A stretch of DNA of 64,000 bases from Sipunculus nudus (lineage: Eukaryota > Annelida > Sipuncula > Golfingiida > Sipunculidae): positions 67,012,659 to 67,076,658 of the forward strand of contig CM049313.1 of assembly GCA_026874595.1 (NCBI GenBank). Reading direction: 5' to 3'. Position 1 is the stretch's first letter. Each line of letters opens with the position of its first letter. The position numbers and the translations under genes were made by a program. The notes under the pieces were generated by a model. The model was not told the origin of the DNA. It saw nothing but the letters and a program-made list of their open reading frames with translations, and made no database searches. Below, one piece after another: positions 59,226-64,000 of the stretch.

Positions 59226-59812
59226 GTCCTTAGCTCAGAGTCCAAGTACAAGCCCAAGCCCAGGGTCCTCGAGTCCGAGTACAAGCCCTAGCCCAGGGCC
59301 CTCGAGTCCGAGTACAAGCCCAAGCCAGGGCCCTCGAGTCCGAGTACAAGCTCTAGCCCAGGGCCCTCGAGTCCGAGTCCGAGTACAAGCCCCAGCCCAG
59401 GGCCCTCGAGTCCGAGTACAAGCCCTAGCCCAGGGCCCTCGAGTCCGAGTACAAGCCCTAGCCCAAGGCCCTCGAGTCCGAGTACAAGTCCTAGCCCAGG
59501 GCCCTCGAGTCCAAGTACAAGCCATAGCCCAGGGCCCTCGAGTCCGAGAACAAGCCCCAGCCCAGGGCCCTCGAGTCCGAGTACAAGCCCCAGCCCAGGG
59601 CCTTCGAGTCCGAGTACGAGCCCCAGCCCAGGGCCCTCGAGTCCGAGTACAAGCCCTAGCCCAGGGCCCTCGAGTCCGAGTACAAGCCCTAGCCCAGGGC
59701 CCTCGAGTCCGAGTACAAGCCCTTGCCCAGGGCCCTCGAGTCCGAGTACAAGCCCTAGCCCAGGGCCCTCGAGTCCGAGTACAAGCCCTAGCCCAGGGCC
59801 CTCGAGTCCGAT
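59226..59812 (+). repeat. 33-bp tandem array, about 17 copies
   Basis: Unit GAGTCCGAGTACAAGCCC, TAGCCCAGGGCCCTC. One unit has a doubled GAGTCC. Because 33 is divisible by 3, frames stay open on both strands: Ser/Pro/Thr-rich (SPSTSPSPGPS) on plus and TRGPWARACTR on minus (59235-59525). No start codon or gene context supports translation on plus. It is GC-rich in an AT-rich region. Confidence 0.95.
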
Positions 59813-62800
59813 TCCTTAAAAAAAGGTGGATTTGAGTCCGTTATCACTGTAATTGTTATTTTTAAACTCAGTCAAAGTATAAGCCCCTGTTTGCTCAGCA
59901 ATCGTATACCTTGCCTAATACCATCTAAGTAATGTTACTTTATTCAAAAATATACATTCTTCATACTTTGGACCAATAAAATAAACACGTTTTTTGTTTC
60001 GCTCATAACGTCTTGCTTGTCACCCCTTTTTAAATGTAATAAAACCCCAGTTTATGTGTGTGTTGTTATAATAAAATGTTCGGAATTTACACTAGAGGAA
60101 CGGTTATTTAAAAATTCCATGTATTGTTTGAAAGGTAATCGAAACATACGCTCTCACTGCATAAAGTTGTCACCTTGTAGGTTTGAAACTGGAAATGGCA
60201 ATTACTAAAAATTATAATTTGTATTTAGTAAAAGTCAAGCAGACTATTATATCCTTTAATCAGAAAAAAACTTTAATACAGATAAATTTTCAAAATGTTT
60301 CACTAGCATATTTTATTTTCCAAAAAAATTAACAGAACCAATTTTCTTTTAAATTTTTAAAGCATGTATCCTGTTTATTTATAGATATTTGCTCTGTGTT
60401 TCGAAGGCATAACCATATAACACAATTTAATTTTAAATTATATACAATATAACAAGTCTCACTCCATAACACATTCCAGTGTTTGCTTATGGCCATTTCA
60501 GGTAAAGGTCTAAGTAACTCGTTAATATATTACTCTCTATATAACACTTATTTTAAAAACCTATGTACATTTACGAACTACTGACAGAATGTATCAAGAT
60601 AATAACACTATATATACCAAGCTTCGCTCAGCATCAGGAGCTATAAATGTAATTAACCATTATAGTAAAAGCATGTATGAATTTAAAGTAAAATGACTTT
60701 TATTATAAAACTCAATTTGTAGTTCCATGGAAACATTTAAAGAACTGCACGGGTGTTATTTTAGGAAGAATTTAAGGGACCTTGCTGAGAATGACCTTTC
60801 TTTTCAGTTTTTATGTTTCCTTTATATTCAGGCTGATCGACCAAAGGGTTTTGCATGCCCCGGCCCCCGACATTATATACATTTATTAAGCCCTATGTTT
60901 TAACATGTCACTGTTCACATGTCTTCAATCTAATCTTATTTAGGATTACATGTTAAAGGTGAGATCATTGGAGAGGACGTCTCACGGGTATAATTTTATG
61001 GCATTTGCTTATAACAAGCACCCATACGGTCTTTAGTTAACATGGAATGATAAAAGTGACATTCGATGTCATCTTATTTATACAGGTATTTCTGCTTTAA
61101 ATTCAAGGATACCACGCATGGGTTATAACCATATGAGACCCGTCCAGATGCCGCGCTATTAAATTACCACGCAAACCCTTTCCATTGATAGCATTCTCCA
61201 GGTAATTTTCCAAAAAATATCAAACAATAAACTATAAAAATATTCAACGTTCATACAACAGAAGTTTTGACGTCACATGTCTCTGCAGACAAAACGATCT
61301 TTTGTTATCTAAAATTCAAACATCATTTATATGTCAGGGGTGGGCTACTACTGCCGCGAGGTAAAGAAATACGGCACGTATGCTTTACAGTTTTGGATTT
61401 TAAGGCTACGATCAGTTTGACTAGGAAGATGTTTTACTTTAATATTTAAGTATCCTCAACCAATCTCCGGTTGTAATTTATAAAATAGCAGCCAGTATTC
61501 TGAATATAGTTCCGTGAATCTCTTCGTACAGAGAAATAAGGCAGTTTGGTAAATTTTGCCTAAATAAAGTACGTATTCTTTGTTTCATTTAACTCATATA
61601 TTGAACGGACGTTATCATGTGGGAATATAGACAAAAGGCAGACTTTCTATCAGACTCACTTTTGCGATTCTGATAACCTTATACATGATTGTGTGCAACT
61701 GCATATGTTCTATTTAAACCTTGAAAAAACTTTTACATAACTTTTCATTAAGTTAATGTAGATTTTTTATCGATGCGGCCCGGAAGACACCTTTCCCATT
61801 TTACATATGGATTTATATATTTTCAACCTTAGAATAATTTAAATATTCAGTATCCAGATGGTTTATTATGGTTATCGAACAATTAACCTACAACAAAAAA
61901 CCGCCTCTTGTTATGCCCTCACTCGTCGCCCTTTTACCGTGATTATTAATCACGTTGCATAGAAAGAATTGTGTATTTGTTGTTTACCGTATTCACATAA
62001 TATTAGCCTTGACAAAAGTATGCAGAGATAGTGTTCCATAACTATCCAAATTTTTATTCTATATTTATTTAACATCAAGAAAATAATTTAGACAGGTGGA
62101 GAGAACTAGAAGAAAACTAAAATTTTTGTTGCTAGCTTAACATGCACCCACTTTGTCTGACATCAATACCTTCATGAACCTCAAATGTTGGTTAAGCACT
62201 ACGAAACATTAGCTAAGCTAAGCTGCCACAGACCTTATACAGCTCACACTTCAATTCCATGAATTATGAAAAAGCCTTCACGTGTTCAGGCTAAAATCAA
62301 AACTGCGAATCAAATGCAACGAACACATGACAAACACTACACTGTTCACTAGCCGTCTTAACAAGACCACGTGTACCAGAAACGGACAGGCTTAAAAGGT
62401 TTCAGTTGGTGGTATTATCGATGGATCGCTGGATCAAGGTATGTGAAAGCGCAGCCACAGATTTGGTAGTATGAAGATGGAATAGATTGAATAAATTTAA
62501 ATTAACAACTGGAGATCTGTACATTTAACGCTATTTGAAGTTCACCATGAGGCATTTATTAGCACATATACAACGAAGTATCAGCATGGCTCAGTCTTTC
62601 TTTACAGAACCGGAAAGGCTGGGTGCTAAAAGTTAGTAACATAATGGTTTCTGCAGTGATCCTTGAAACTAACGTTCAGTTATTACCCTAAATATTTCCG
62701 CAGATTTATCGCTATGTAACCTTTAAAACACTAAAGAAATGGGATGCTGGGCAAGAACCCAAGGGCTTGCCAGGAACGTAACTGTTAAAGAGGTTGTTTA

Positions 62801-64000
62801 TTATCTGCACAGTAGGAAAAACCTTTTAAGGGCACGCGGGCATTCATTAACTACCTCGGCAATATATCGTACTTTTTATTGGCACAGTACGAGTTGTCGT
62901 AGGTTACACTCCGCAAAAAAGTTTGTGATGGGCCTGCCTTTATTTCGAAGCCCCGGGCGTAAGTTATTTTTTTTTTCACAGCGGATGTAATTTGAGGGGT
63001 GGCAGCCTATCTTGTATAACTCGACCATGAGCAGACAACGATGCGCATTTATTTTTCTGTTTTACAATTAATACTGTGTCTTTCCAGTCATTATCTGTAT
63101 TATAAGACAACTCCTTAGCACCTAAGTTCCAAACGGAAAGGTCTGAATATGTATTCTATATGTTGTCTAGCAGAAATACGAAACTCAAAGCATGCATACC
63201 TAATACAATTACTGTATGTTGGCAGAGTCAAATACTGAACTGGAAAAAGAAATAGCTTCAAAAAGAACAATGACATATTATTTCATAATCTTCATAAACG
63301 TTTCTAGGAGACAGGATATAGGAAATGTGCCTGGCGGGTGTCCGTCAGCCGCACTACATGACCGTAGCCCTGAAAGGCATTTTTGTGTGGAGTGCATCAG
63401 AACATTCTTGTGACGTCATTTTAACGCATAAACAGGAAACCTATTGGAAGCGGTGCATGCTGATTTTGTTTGCTGTTAATTTTTCTATCAACAAATCTGC
63501 TTGACATCTCTGTTACGTGCAAAGTAAAATTGTATACAGTAAAATAAAGAAATTAAGTACAAAATAAAATACTTAAACATAAAACCCTACATATTTAACA
63601 GGTAAAGCTGTCCATAAAAGCATATTGCAGAAACAGAAGGAAATATGTGATTGATTATATCTGATTCATTATTGAAAGGATTTTGTTAGCTTTTACAAAT
63701 AATTTTTACAATTCAGTCCTACCTGTGTATAGGACCATCCGTGAAACTGACAACAATTGGTTTTAATTCATAGATGGTTTTATTAGACATTCCAGTTATA
63801 ACCAATTTGAATCTTTAGGTTCCCTTACGTGTTGTCTTAATAGACAGGTGGTCTCTGAGACAGGTTCCACTGTATTTATTTTTAAAACGAAAATGTTTCT
63901 GGGAATTATCTGATACGTTGAAGAAAAAATACCTTTACATCAAGTTTTCGGTCAGTGCATACATAATGTCTTTGTTGCTATCTTTCGACTACCCTCGCAT
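59813..64000. other. AT-rich interval with no recognised gene
   Basis: Frames of 60-83 codons (60017, 61267, 62739, 63216) carry no known motifs. At 63720-63875 phrases like ATAGACAGGTGGTCTCTGAG and ACAGGTTCCACTGTA resemble a common invertebrate dispersed repeat, but I cannot set its ends. Nothing else is supportable. Confidence 0.45.

Noticed and set aside
55185-59812. CRISPR-like regular repeats
   Set aside because: There are no unique spacers; units are contiguous tandem repeats in a eukaryotic genome.

Overview
The window looks like an intergenic, transposon-saturated stretch of an animal genome, most likely a bivalve or other mollusc. I found no complete host gene. Base composition is AT-rich, long reading frames are rare, (TA)n microsatellites recur, and nearly every recognisable protein fragment comes from a mobile element. 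The mollusc assignment is inference. It rests on two copies of an element with ~150-bp core tandem repeats, a GGACGG-rich segment and a terminal palindrome, an architecture I recall for bivalve pearl/CvA-type elements.

Layout. 1-1905: an LTR retrotransposon reduced to 5' LTR, primer site, decayed gag and part of the 3' LTR (+). 1949-5112: tandem-repeat element, first copy. 6890-7397: solo LTR with a target duplication. 8690-8830: candidate Penelope-type tail. 11391-18196: the centrepiece, a complete but dead Ty3/gypsy-type LTR element on the minus strand. Its order is gag, protease, integrase, reverse transcriptase, RNase H, the rare Gmr1-like arrangement. It sits in a (TA)n run inside one copy of a ~325-bp tandem duplication. 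21536-23248: Penelope-like element with a RT/GIY-YIG fragment, 437-bp inverted arms and a hammerhead ribozyme motif in each arm. 26949-28647: TIR element with subterminal TTCGCAAA motifs. 35181-35640: LINE 3' end. 36660-43189 and 53140-54807: further solo LTRs, including two oppositely oriented pairs. 43264-46655: second tandem-repeat element, split by a foldback-like TIR element. 47398-49606: PIF/Harbinger-like MADF remnant, then a foldback element made of 18-bp perfect palindromes enclosing a LINE fragment. 50804-50946: two perfect CRE sites, a TATA box and a tRNA-Ser-like sequence. 52195-52650: a possible small secreted-peptide exon. 55185-59812: a ~70-bp satellite array followed by a 33-bp array. 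The remainder is AT-rich DNA where I recognise nothing.

How the parts relate. The LTRs share termini (TGTTAC...GTAACA), the AATAAA region and a GCTGCCTAG-type box, so they are one superfamily with at least three subfamilies. The full element supplies gag and pol, and the solo and broken LTRs record its past activity. All protein-coding copies carry stops, frameshifts or altered catalytic residues, so nothing here looks autonomous today. The most distinctive signals are the IN-before-RT gypsy element with a SCAN-like gag, the Penelope inverted repeat with paired hammerhead motifs, and the palindrome-array foldback.
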